Source: DRYM01 sp964564025 (lineage in GTDB: Archaea; Thermoproteota; Thermoprotei_A; EX4484-217-1). Taken from it: DNA of 64,000 bases. A program made the position numbers and the translations under genes. The notes beneath the pieces are model-generated. The model ran no database searches and was not told where the DNA came from. It was given only the letters and a program-made list of their open reading frames with translations. The stretch is from positions 1-64,000 of the forward strand of contig CAZLZO010000001.1 of the NCBI GenBank assembly GCA_964564025.1, read 5' to 3'. Positions 8,302 to 16,050 of this stretch are shown here, one piece after another; the first letter of the stretch is position 1; the number at the start of each line of letters is the position of its first letter.

Positions 8302-9861
8302 TTATTTTAAAATCCAAAACGTTGACTTTCCAAAGAAAGCTTTTTCAGCTACAACTATTGTTAATCCATAAGGACCTTCTCCATCAACTTCTCCAATAAC
8401 AGTAACGAAGCCTCCTACCTTAGGTTCTCCATGAACTTCTGTTTCATTAGTTATCTTCACAATCCATGGCTTAAATACTCTAATCTTATGCCACTTTATA
8501 ATGAATGGTGGTTTAAGTATTACATGTGCTCCTCCCGTAACAACAAACATATTTTCGCTTATCTTCCACGAAATAACACCTGTTATTATTACCTTCTTAC
8601 CTTCAAGAACCTCCGGCTTCATTATTTCCTTAATGTTCTCTATAATGTTCTTTAAGCCTAAATTAACTTCTTTAACCATTTTTACAATACGTATTTGGGA
8701 TTTTGTTAAATTACCTGAAATTTCAAGTTGATTTAGCTTCTCTAAGTTACTGTTAACTTTCTCTTCAGCTGAACTCAGAAGTTCCTTAGATTCATTAATG
8801 TTTCCAACAACGTACTCTGCAATGCTGGATAATATGTTATGTATTGCCCACTTAGTATTGTTTATTATCTCTAACATTTCATCCTTAAATGGTCCTTCCT
8901 GTGTTTTTTCAACAAATTTTTCTGCGGCAGTTAGCTTACCGCTTACACCCTTAATTTCAACTAATTTTGCTGCAACAGTACCTTTTCTAGCCTCTAATAC
9001 TTTAGACATTACTTGGCCTAAGTTCCACATGCCCTTCTTAAACTCCATTAGCTTTCTAATTTTACCTATTATTTCAACAACTCTTCCTTTAGCGGAGATG
9101 TTTACAAGATTCTCTATTTCCGGAACTTCTATTTCCTCTTCAGTGATGTTGAATTCTTCTAAATGTTTTCTTAAATGCTTTCTTAGCTCCTCCTTAACTT
9201 TAGCTAGTGTTTTTAAAGCTCTTTCTACAGCTTTATGCCTAGCTATTTCTGAGATTTTAATGCTTAATTCTCTAAGCTCTGCTCTTAAATCAGCAAGTAT
9301 GTGGGCTGTTTCGTTAACTAATCCCTTATTTAAAGCTTCTTTAGCTGCCTCTATTTTATCCATAAGACTCTCTATTTCGGTTGCGTTTAAGTAGCCTGTT
9401 TCATTTAGTTTTTTAATGTATTTTTCGAAAAGCTCTATTTGCTTTCTTAAACCTTCAGCCACAGGTGCTGCTTTTTCCGCTTTAAGTGTTTCTCTAAGTC
9501 TCAGCCTTACTTGTTTCATAATCTGCATACAGAGAGTTACTGTTTCATTATAGTTTGTTACGTTAAAGTATTCTCTAGCTTCCTCAAGTAAATCCTCTAA
9601 ATCAGTAACATTAACATTCCTTGACTTAGCTAAGTTGATAAGTTTTTCAGCGATCTTTAACATGGCTTCAGCTTTATTCTTAAGAGTTTCATTTACGAAC
9701 TCCTCTGCTTCCTCATCGGTAGGAGTTGTTGTCGTAGCGTTTTGATTCTCTCCTGCAGGTACTTCACCATTTTCTTGAGCTTTAACCGAAATTACCATTG
9801 CTATGGGGGCAAGTAGAAGCAATAATATTAGCCATATTGAAACATACTTTATTGCTTTCAT
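8302..9861 (-). CDS. Exported helical/coiled-coil protein, unknown
   Basis: A 519-residue secreted or cell-surface protein. Residues 1-28 are a signal peptide (KYVSIWLILLLLLAPIAMVI then SVKAQ). A Thr/Asn/Glu-rich stretch follows, then about 350 residues of long charged helices (repeated Leu, Glu and Lys, for example AEGLRKQIELFEKYIKKL) with many Asn-X-Thr/Ser sites. The last about 110 residues look like a beta-rich OB-like module (VIITGVISW to FVTVIGEVDGEG). No enzyme motif is visible. The ATG has GGAGG upstream. It is transcribed in the same direction as, and downstream of, the membrane-tethered regulator, so the two may act together at the cell surface. Confidence 0.7.
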   Translation of the reverse strand: MKAIKYVSIWLILLLLLAPIAMVISVKAQENGEVPAGENQNATTTTPTDEEAEEFVNETLKNKAEAMLKIAEKLINLAKSRNVNVTDLEDLLEEAREYFNVTNYNETVTLCMQIMKQVRLRLRETLKAEKAAPVAEGLRKQIELFEKYIKKLNETGYLNATEIESLMDKIEAAKEALNKGLVNETAHILADLRAELRELSIKISEIARHKAVERALKTLAKVKEELRKHLRKHLEEFNITEEEIEVPEIENLVNISAKGRVVEIIGKIRKLMEFKKGMWNLGQVMSKVLEARKGTVAAKLVEIKGVSGKLTAAEKFVEKTQEGPFKDEMLEIINNTKWAIHNILSSIAEYVVGNINESKELLSSAEEKVNSNLEKLNQLEISGNLTKSQIRIVKMVKEVNLGLKNIIENIKEIMKPEVLEGKKVIITGVISWKISENMFVVTGGAHVILKPPFIIKWHKIRVFKPWIVKITNETEVHGEPKVGGFVTVIGEVDGEGPYGLTIVVAEKAFFGKSTFWILK

Positions 9862-9938
9862 TTTTTACAGCCTCCGAGCTAAATTTACCACATATTTAGT
9901 TAAAAGGGATCTGAGTTACTATGAAGAATCAAGAAAGG

Positions 9939-9960
9939 AACACTCAAGGAACAGAGTGTT
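9939..9960 (-). terminator. Hairpin after the membrane regulator gene
   Basis: AACACTC (9939-9945) and GAGTGTT (9954-9960) form a 7-base stem with an 8-base loop, starting 3 bases after the stop of the minus-strand regulator gene. It could end or weaken transcription before the exported-protein gene. Confidence 0.4.
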
Positions 9961-9963
9961 TCA

Positions 9964-10866
9964 CTAAAGTTTCCTCTTTAACTTGTAAACTTTTCTCCCT
10001 CCCACCTCAACTTCCTCAATATATCCTAGCCTTAGCAACCTCCTAATTCTTCTGTAAAGGCTTGTTTTAGGTATTTTTAAAGCAGCAATAATCTGACTTG
10101 CTGTAGCTTCCCCTCCGAGCTCCTTAATCGCATTTATGACTTCTCTATCTCTTTCATCAAGCACATAAGACATTGTGCTTTTTCTAATACGGAGTTTATG
10201 AAGTATTCCAACAATAGCACCTATAATGATTGCTAAAGCAGCTATCCATAAGCCAACTTCAGCTGTAGTAGGTGCAGGAGGAGAAGGAGTCTCCGGCGGT
10301 AATTGAGGAGATGTTTCGGTAACAGTAGGTGATGGAGATTCTGTAGGCGAAGGAGGCAATGTTGTAGGTGGAGGTTTAGTTGTTTTCTGCGGCGGAACAT
10401 ATACTGTGTATTCAACGCTTATGTTTCCTGGAGGCAATAAAATAACCGTTCTTGAATCATTAAGTCCAACATATAGGGGCTCAGGCTCAATATTTAGCGG
10501 AATAGTGTTTTCAGGAAGCACAATAGCTACATTATCTTGGGAAACAAGGTTTAAACTCCAAAGAGCTCCTTCCTTACTTGTAAGTTCCTCAGTTAAGTAG
10601 GTTAAAATAACTGTTCCATTTACATCAACACCTAAAATAAGAGAACCATTATACTCTACAGGAACAAGTTCACCCGTATCTAAATAATACGCATAATATG
10701 ATAGTGGCGTCCCTAGAGGCTTATGCACAATTACTACTGGAGCATTATATACATTATACACTATATATGTTTCAGCAGTACCTGTTTCACTAATATCAAC
10801 AATTATATTAGCTGGTATTGGAAGGAATAATCCTAAAATTAGCATGTAAGCAAGCAAAGTGTTCAT
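9964..10866 (-). CDS. Membrane-tethered winged-helix regulator
   Basis: A 300-residue protein with a clear three-part layout. Residues 1-about 20 are a signal peptide or anchor (LLAYMLILGLFLPIPANII). About 145 residues of beta-rich outside domain follow, then a Pro/Thr/Ser-rich linker (about 158-203). One membrane span (GLWIAALAIIIGAIVGIL, about 205-222) leads to a cytoplasmic winged-helix domain (about 233-300), with ATASQIIAALKIPKTSLYRR as the recognition helix region and a C-terminal wing VEVGGRKVYKLKRKL. This fits a one-component sensor that reads an outside or envelope signal and binds DNA at the membrane. Such proteins are known in archaea; the ligand and target genes are unknown. Confidence 0.75.
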   Translation of the reverse strand: MNTLLAYMLILGLFLPIPANIIVDISETGTAETYIVYNVYNAPVVIVHKPLGTPLSYYAYYLDTGELVPVEYNGSLILGVDVNGTVILTYLTEELTSKEGALWSLNLVSQDNVAIVLPENTIPLNIEPEPLYVGLNDSRTVILLPPGNISVEYTVYVPPQKTTKPPPTTLPPSPTESPSPTVTETSPQLPPETPSPPAPTTAEVGLWIAALAIIIGAIVGILHKLRIRKSTMSYVLDERDREVINAIKELGGEATASQIIAALKIPKTSLYRRIRRLLRLGYIEEVEVGGRKVYKLKRKL

Positions 10867-11186
10867 TATTATTTTACCCCATGGGAAACCTTAAGTTAAA
10901 AAGCTAATAAACATTCCTAATAGAGAAAGACTAGATAAAGTTAAACAGAAATGTGGATGAATTTTGTTAAATGAAGTTTTCAAATAGGCAATGTTTTTCT
11001 GAGTTTCTCCAGGTCTATGTTCATCTTTTCTTGAAATAAATTACATGTTAAAACAAGGTAGGGATATGGTTTAGAAGATTATTTGGGGAAAGTTGTCCCG
11101 TTAGGCTTGAAATGTTAATTTACGTGTTTATTCAATATTAATTTTAAATATCATTAGTCTCAATACGTTTTAGACGGGTATGTGAA
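10867..11186. other. 320-base intergenic region with one promoter
   Basis: No coding frame or RNA gene recognised. A TATA-like box TTTAAATA at 11143-11150 would drive the plus-strand gene at 11187. The left part presumably holds the promoter of the divergent membrane regulator, which I could not pinpoint. Confidence 0.4.
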
Positions 11187-11537
11187 GTGTTTAGTATTAA
11201 AGTATCTAGAAATAAAAAGAGAGTTTTCGGCGAAGTTTCTGATGAAAAGGGCAATGAAGTTGACTTTGTAGTTTATGGTGAAGGTGGCGAATTGGTTCTT
11301 TGCGTTTCCGGAGACAACGTTATTTCTAAAAATGTTTATAACATATTATCTAATTTCATGAGAGAACTTGGTAATGTCGTCTCAGCATCAATAACTTTTC
11401 CCAGTATTGAAGATGCTGGTTCTAAAAGGCTTAGAGGTAATGTTTGGATTTGTTCGAGATGGGTTTTAAAGGAGAATAGGAGTGTTGAAGATGCTCTAAA
11501 TTCCCTATATTCTTTCTGTAATACCAGTATTAGGTGA
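11187..11537 (+). CDS. Hypothetical protein before the SSS symporter
   Basis: A 116-residue soluble protein, start GTG 11187. It looks mixed alpha/beta (KKRVFGEVSDEKGNEVDFVV, then ELVLCVSGDNVISKNVYNIL) without membrane spans or known motifs. A TATA-like box lies at 11143-11150, so the leader is only about 10-15 bases. It is 22 bases upstream of the symporter gene and probably in the same transcript. No family is recognised. Confidence 0.5.
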   Translation: MFSIKVSRNKKRVFGEVSDEKGNEVDFVVYGEGGELVLCVSGDNVISKNVYNILSNFMRELGNVVSASITFPSIEDAGSKRLRGNVWICSRWVLKENRSVEDALNSLYSFCNTSIR

Positions 11538-11559
11538 TAACATTAGGTGATTTAGTATC

Positions 11560-12996
11560 ATGACGGATATAAGGTTTTACATAGTAATTCTAACAATATA
11601 TTTTATTATAGGTTCTGTTTTAGCATTAATTTCTAGAAAATTCAGTGTTAAATCATCTATAGATTATTTTGTTGGAAGCTACAGGCTTAGTGGCTTTCTT
11701 TCAGCTATGACTTATGCAGCTACAACCTATAGCGCTTTCATGATGATAGGTCTTGTAGGTTTCGTTTACGCAACAGGTATTGGAGCGTTTCTTTTCGAAG
11801 CGTCATATCTTGTAGCTACAGTTATTTTGCTCAAAATTTTTGCTTTCAAAGTTTGGCTTTGGGCTCGCCGCGGTGGTTGGGTTAGTCCAGCTGAAATGCT
11901 CGGTAGCATTTATGGTTCTAAGCTACTTGCTTCAATTATTTCACTAGTTTACCTTGTAGCTTTAATTCCTTACGCTACTGCACAACTTGTTGGCTTAGGT
12001 AGATTGTTTGAAGGATTAGGTTTGAATTACACTTCAGGTGTAGTTTTCGGCATCCTAGCTTCTCTAATATGGATTATTTTAGCCGGTATCTGGAGTGTTG
12101 CGATAACAGATGCGTACCAGGGAATATGGATGCTTACTGCAGCATTCGCATTTACGGCATGGATTATTGCATTACTTCTCCCTAATTTAGGACTAAGTTT
12201 AGGGGGAGCTGTAGAAGCCTTAATTAAAGAGGGAACATTAGGAATAACTAGCTTCTGGACTCCGCAGGTTTTCCTAGCATTTACGTTACCATGGATTTTC
12301 TTCGCAATAACAAATCCCCAAGTAGTTCAAAGAATTTTTATGCCGAAAAACAAAGATGCATTGAGAAGCATGATAAAGTATTTTGCGCTATTCGGTGCTG
12401 TATACACGGTTTTGGTTACTATTATAGGGTTGTTTGCTAAATCACTAACTTTAGCTGGAAAGTTCCCTGATTTAACATTGAAAAGAGATTTAGTTACACC
12501 AACACTTACTCAAATGGCCAATCCACTTCTCGGCTCAGTAGTTTTCGTAAGTATTGTTGCAGCAGCAATTTCAACTTTAGACTCTATAGTCTTAACTCTC
12601 TCAAGCTCCCTTTTCAAAGACATTTTAAGTCAAGTGGTTAAAGTAAGGAGGGAACTTAGGTTAGTATATGCTACAACAGTAGCATTAATAGCTTTAGTTG
12701 CTATGGTTGCCCTAGCTAAACCCGGATTTGTTGTCGAATTATCTGTTCTATCGAGTGTAATACTTTTACCATTAGCACCAATAACTTTAGCTGCATGGAT
12801 TAAACCTGAAAAGGCTACTGGCAAACATAAAGTAGCTTTACTATCGTTACTCGCTGGAGTAGTTATTGGATTATATGCGGCGGTAATAATAGGTCCGAAA
12901 GCAACGTTTACTATGACTTTGCTTAACGCTCCACTATCCCTCTGGATACTCATAATATCTTCAATAATAGTGTTCTTAGGTTTGAAAAGAAGTTAA
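11560..12996 (+). CDS. Sodium:solute symporter (SSS family)
   Basis: A 478-residue secondary transporter of the SSS family (PutP/SGLT fold), which couples uptake of a solute to sodium or protons. About 13 hydrophobic segments are present. Early family features include the DYFVGSYRLSGFLSAMTYAA segment (about residues 33-52) and GWVSPAEMLGSIYGS (about 106-120). The sodium-site region is near AAAISTLDSIVLTLSSSL, about residue 335. The substrate (amino acid, sugar or carboxylate) cannot be told. ATG 11560 has GGTGA at 11546-11550. Confidence 0.88.
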   Translation: MTDIRFYIVILTIYFIIGSVLALISRKFSVKSSIDYFVGSYRLSGFLSAMTYAATTYSAFMMIGLVGFVYATGIGAFLFEASYLVATVILLKIFAFKVWLWARRGGWVSPAEMLGSIYGSKLLASIISLVYLVALIPYATAQLVGLGRLFEGLGLNYTSGVVFGILASLIWIILAGIWSVAITDAYQGIWMLTAAFAFTAWIIALLLPNLGLSLGGAVEALIKEGTLGITSFWTPQVFLAFTLPWIFFAITNPQVVQRIFMPKNKDALRSMIKYFALFGAVYTVLVTIIGLFAKSLTLAGKFPDLTLKRDLVTPTLTQMANPLLGSVVFVSIVAAAISTLDSIVLTLSSSLFKDILSQVVKVRRELRLVYATTVALIALVAMVALAKPGFVVELSVLSSVILLPLAPITLAAWIKPEKATGKHKVALLSLLAGVVIGLYAAVIIGPKATFTMTLLNAPLSLWILIISSIIVFLGLKRS

Positions 12997-13043
12997 CATT
13001 ATTAATATTATAATCTATCTAAGCAAAAGAGGAACTTATGATA

Positions 13044-13205
13044 TTAGAAGAATTTTTGTGGTGAATATGGAAACTCGTACCCGCAGTTAGGACATTTTAT
13101 GTATCCGCAATTCCCAAAGGTAGCATAAGGGCAACTTGTGCAGGATACTGCTCTCGAATACGATATGTCGAATGTGAATCCGCATTTAGGACATGTTATT
13201 CTCAT
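13044..13205 (-). CDS. 53-residue double zinc-ribbon protein
   Basis: A short gene found by reading the minus strand. ATG 13205, stop TAA at 13044-13046, with a GAGGTGG ribosome site just upstream (about 13214-13220). The protein holds three CxxC pairs, CPKCGFTFDIS at the start, CTSCP in the middle and CPNCGYEFPYS at the end, plus one extra Cys (GNCG). That is seven cysteines in 53 residues, enough to bind two zinc ions or another metal. Codons, ribosome site and motif spacing make a real gene likely. Function unknown: such mini zinc ribbons act in nucleic-acid or protein binding. It converges with the SSS symporter. Confidence 0.7.
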   Translation of the reverse strand: MRITCPKCGFTFDISYSRAVSCTSCPYATFGNCGYIKCPNCGYEFPYSPQKFF

Positions 13206-13347
13206 TTTCCTTAGCCACCTCATTTAAACTATCTACTACACAGCACTGCTTTAAGCATAACTATGTTGAAGTTTAGGGAAGAAATATGTAGAATAAATAG
13301 GACGTTTTCATATATAGTGTAGAAAAGTAGTGAAGGGCTGAAAGAAA

Positions 13348-13805
13348 TTGTTTAAGTGCGGTAAACCCTTTTTTCTGAAAATAAATGATATTAAACTTTA
13401 CATTTACGATTCAGTAGAGAAATGCAAGTACGAAGAACCTATAACGCTCGTTTTCTCCACGGATTTCCAGGACAAATGAGCAATTGGAAGTACCAAGTAG
13501 GATTTTTCGAGCAAAAATATAGGACAATAGTTTATGATCAAAGGGGTTTTGGAAAATCAGATAAGCCATTGAAGGTTTCTTTTGAAAACTATATCTCAGA
13601 CTTAGACGCAGTATTGGAGAAGAGAGGTGTCGAAGTAGAAAACACGGTTATTGTAGGGCATAGTTTCGGAGCTATGGTGACGCAATCCTACGTTAGCCGA
13701 AGAAACATCAAAGGACTAGCGCTAATAGGTTCTCTTAAGAAAATGAAGCCCGACATAACGGATTATTCGATAGTTGATGGTGTCTATGTTCTTATGGTTA
13801 CTTAG
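13348..13805 (+). pseudogene. Alpha/beta hydrolase, N-terminal part (frameshifted, interrupted)
   Basis: N-terminal half of an alpha/beta-hydrolase gene. The natural reading begins at TTG 13348 (LFKCGKPFFLKINDIKLYIY...TLVF) and changes frame near 13453-13456, where one base seems to be missing; the next frame continues with LHGFPGQMSNWKYQ. The oxyanion-hole HGFPG, the YDQRGFGKSD loop and the nucleophile motif GHSFGAM are present. The frame then ends at TAG 13803, where the TnpB element begins. The C-terminal half resumes beyond the element. So the gene carries two separate lesions and is not expected to make an active enzyme. Before inactivation it was probably an esterase, lipase or C-C hydrolase. 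Confidence 0.8.
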
Positions 13806-13830
13806 GAAACTTTTTGGTATTTTAGTAACT

Positions 13831-13977
13831 TTATTCTGGCTCTATTATTACTATTACTTTAACTTTTCTCCCATGGTATTGTTTTAGTTTTTCTTGGTAT
13901 CCTTTAGGTGGGTATATTATGTATCTTCCCCCGCCATACTTCATTATCTTTGCCTCAAAGCTATACACATAACTCAT
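13831..13977 (-). CDS. 48-residue small protein in the TnpB element
   Basis: A short minus-strand gene: ATG 13977, stop TAA 13831-13833, with in-frame GTG and TTG (13983, 13986) just upstream as alternative starts. The protein reads like one small beta-hairpin domain: SFEAKIMKYGGGRYIIYPPK, then a helix (GYQEKLKQYHGRK), then a final strand VKVIVIIEPE. The pattern resembles AbrB-like half-domains. It is divergent from tnpB and separated from it by a 28-base inverted repeat, so it could regulate the element. Function is unknown. Confidence 0.5.
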   Translation of the reverse strand: MSYVYSFEAKIMKYGGGRYIIYPPKGYQEKLKQYHGRKVKVIVIIEPE

Positions 13978-13998
13978 TCTCTCACCAATATAGCAATC

Positions 13999-14026
13999 TG
14001 AGACTAAAACTTACAAGTATGTCTCA
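13999..14026. repeat. Inverted repeat between the two divergent genes of the element
   Basis: TGAGAC (13999-14004) and GTCTCA (14021-14026) flank 16 bases that contain a further small palindrome (ACTT-AC-AAGT). It lies in the control region shared by tnpB and the small divergent gene. Operator or element-end hairpin are both possible. Confidence 0.45.
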
Positions 14027-14052
14027 TATACATGATACTTGAGGGCTAGGGG

Positions 14053-15210
14053 ATGAGGGTTTTAGTAACCGCTTTCACCTTAGCGGTTACTCCCGACCAT
14101 AGCCATAAATATAGGTTAATTAAATTCTTGAGGGCATATCGTGATTGGACACAGTATGTCTTAGACGAGATATGGTCGGATAAGAGAGTACCCTCCATAA
14201 AGGAGCTACACCATAGATTCTACAAGTTACTGAGAGAGAAGGGATTTAGAGCACACCATTGCCACAAGATTGAGCGTAGAGCAAGAGAAGTGGTTAAAGC
14301 AGTAAAGAAGAACAATGGCAGTAAACCAATTCTCAGAAAGCTAACAGCTAGGCTAGACTGCCAAGACTACAAGCTAGACATAAACAATAAGATACTCAGA
14401 GTAACTGTTCTAAACAATGAATGGGTTGAACTAAAACTACAATGGTACAGTTATCTGGATAAGTATTTTAATGTCTCATGGAAGTTGAAGGAAATACTGG
14501 TAAGCTACAGAGACAATGAAATATGGATTCACTTTACTTTCAAGAAGAAAGTGGTATTAAAGAAACCAAAAACCATTATGGGTGTAGACATTAACTTCAA
14601 CAACATAACCTATACCATAATAGATACGAAAGGAGAGCTCAAAACAATGGGTATTATACCATTCAATGGTTTGAAAAGAGCTTTAGCTCACAAGATTATT
14701 GCTGAAAAGATACAGAGGAAGTACTCTAGGAAGTGGAGATACGTTAAGGGGATAAGGGAAGCTATCAGTAAACACGGGAGAAGAGCTAGAAATATCCTAA
14801 ATGACTCAGGCCACTACATCTCTAGGAGGATTGTAGAGATAGCTAAGGAATATAACGCATTAATAGTTCTAGAAAACTTAAACAAACTTAAGAGTAGAGC
14901 TAATGGTTCTAGAAGGTTCAATAAGAAGTTCACGCTATGGACGTTCCGTAGAATACAAAGCTACATCCACTATAAAGCATTAATTGAAGGACTACAAGTA
15001 ATTCATGTTAATCCTAGAGGAACCTCCAGAACCTCGCCTGTAGGAGGTAAGCTAGTATTCATTAATTATAGATGGATTAAACTACCTAGTGGTCATATTA
15101 TAACAAGGGATATTGTTGCCTCTTGGAACCTAGCTCTAAGAGATCTTAACCTTTTAATCCGAGATGTGGGGTCTCATGGTTATGTGGAGACCTCGAAAGC
15201 CCCCGACTAG
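14053..15210 (+). CDS. tnpB: TnpB RNA-guided nuclease-type protein, zinc-ribbon-less
   Basis: A 385-residue TnpB, the IS605-family relative of Cas12 that in studied cases is an RNA-guided DNA nuclease helping the element persist. The three RuvC acidic residues are present: Asp179 (MGVDINFN), Glu274 (IVLENLNKL) and Asp353 (TRDIVASWNLA). The zinc ribbon normally lying between Glu and the last Asp has lost all four cysteines: the region reads GTSRTSPVGGKLVF and IKLPSGHIITRD. A related archaeal clade shares this pattern as far as I know, so it may be a clade trait and not decay. The ATG at 14053 follows GAGGG, and the frame is intact. Its 3' end overlaps the likely guide-RNA scaffold. Confidence 0.88.
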   Translation: MRVLVTAFTLAVTPDHSHKYRLIKFLRAYRDWTQYVLDEIWSDKRVPSIKELHHRFYKLLREKGFRAHHCHKIERRAREVVKAVKKNNGSKPILRKLTARLDCQDYKLDINNKILRVTVLNNEWVELKLQWYSYLDKYFNVSWKLKEILVSYRDNEIWIHFTFKKKVVLKKPKTIMGVDINFNNITYTIIDTKGELKTMGIIPFNGLKRALAHKIIAEKIQRKYSRKWRYVKGIREAISKHGRRARNILNDSGHYISRRIVEIAKEYNALIVLENLNKLKSRANGSRRFNKKFTLWTFRRIQSYIHYKALIEGLQVIHVNPRGTSRTSPVGGKLVFINYRWIKLPSGHIITRDIVASWNLALRDLNLLIRDVGSHGYVETSKAPD

Positions 15211-15260
15211 ATGCAGACCCAAGAAGGGATGAAGGGGAAGCCCTGCAGGTTTCCATAAAT
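15165..15260 (+). ncRNA. Likely TnpB guide-RNA (omega/reRNA) scaffold end
   Basis: TnpB guide RNAs normally come from the 3' end of tnpB and the right end of the element. Here GGTCTC (15170-15175) and GAGACC (15187-15192) form a 6-base stem. A GC-rich stretch with GAAGGGATGAAGGGGAAGCC follows, unlike the AT-rich surroundings. Position and base content support it; the exact ends and the guide start are inferred. Confidence 0.4.
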
Positions 15261-15297
15261 TTCGAAAACACCCAAAAGATAAAACACGGGCAACCAC

Positions 15298-15723
15298 TAC
15301 ATAATATGGTATTTACCATCATTCATATGGAAGAAAATATTCTTCACGGAAAACATCTTAACCAGAAGAATGTACAGGGATCTCATGTTTAGCCCTAAGA
15401 CCCCAGATAAAGTGTTTGAGGAATTCGTAAGGGACAATAGAGAATACTTAGAAACACTACCACCACTTGTTTACAGGTACAGTAAATACATAGTACATTA
15501 CGATACAACGGGAGATCTAGGCAAGATAAAAGCACCAACACTAGTGGTAGTGGGGGAACATGACAAAGTAACTACACCTAAGGAAAACGTGGAAATAGCG
15601 AAGCTAATACCAAACTCCAAGGTTGTGGTAATTAAAAATGCTGGCCATCTAGTATTATATGAGAAACCTGAAGAACTTAACAAAATAATTGAGGAGTTTA
15701 TTGAGGAAATAAGTAAGAAATAA
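15298..15723 (+). pseudogene. Alpha/beta hydrolase, C-terminal part
   Basis: C-terminal half of the interrupted hydrolase. The frame is open from about 15298 (IIWYLPSFIWKKIFF...), before the first ATG at 15370, and holds cap-helix sequence, the acid residue region (LVVVGEHDKVTTP) and the catalytic histidine region (IKNAGHLVLYEKPEEL). Together with the piece at 13348-13805 the whole catalytic set Ser-Asp-His is accounted for, which shows one original gene of roughly 290 residues. The fragment from ATG 15370 could be translated but lacks the nucleophile. Confidence 0.78.
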
Positions 15724-15749
15724 ATTGTGTGAAAGAGGAAAACCTATGC

Positions 15750-15808
15750 TTGAAGTGATGAGGGCTAGATTATCTGAGAGATGATGAAGGTTTCTGGTGC
15801 TGAAAACA
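15750..15808 (+). ncRNA. C/D box guide sRNA
   Basis: All four boxes occur in the right order and spacing. C box GTGATGA is at 15755-15761, D' box CTGA at 15774-15777, C' box ATGATGA at 15781-15787 and D box CTGA at 15800-15803. The two guide spacers (15762-15773 and 15788-15799) are each exactly 12 bases, the archaeal norm, and D' and C' are 3 bases apart. Such RNAs, with L7Ae, Nop5 and fibrillarin, direct 2'-O-methylation of rRNA or tRNA at the base paired to the fifth position before D or D'. The targets would contain AUAAUCUAGCCC and CACCAGAAACCU or parts of them. It lies 31 bases after the hydrolase stop. Confidence 0.8.
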
Positions 15809-16050
15809 AAAAGTGACTGGGTCTTTCATAAAAACTTCACGGTCCCGAACCTTTAAGTGTAGGTGTTTTCATCAATTATCACTTTCACGGAGAAATGTTA
15901 TAACTCTTATCCCTTAAATCTAAAGTTAAGTATGGTAGGATAGTGTTGCAAATGTGTGGTGAAGAAGAGATTGTTCGAGAAAATATGGGAAACATCGGAA
16001 ATTCTTTCTATGCTGAGGAAGAGAAAGCTTCTTAAAGGCTTCTGCGGTAA

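Larger units (their letters stand above)
13806..15290 (+). mobile_element. TnpB-only IS605/IS1341-type element inserted in a hydrolase gene
   Basis: The block between the two hydrolase halves contains tnpB on the plus strand and a small divergent gene on the minus strand, without a TnpA transposase. Its limits are not sharp: the left edge is near 13790-13806 and the right near 15260-15310. The five bases ATGGT occur on both sides (13793-13797 and 15306-15310) but no clear target duplication is proven. Both ends carry GTCTC/GAGAC hairpins (13999-14026 and 15170-15192), the sort of subterminal structure IS200/IS605 elements use. Without TnpA it would have to move in trans. Confidence 0.75.

Noticed and set aside
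8798..9394. 198-residue plus-strand frame
   Set aside because: It lies antisense to the exported helical protein, whose signal peptide and codon pattern are convincing; the plus-strand protein is a Ser/Leu-rich mirror of the helix repeats.
10965..11010. Possible C/D box RNA (GGATGA and CTGA)
   Set aside because: The C box is not canonical and there is no C'/D' pair at the right spacing.
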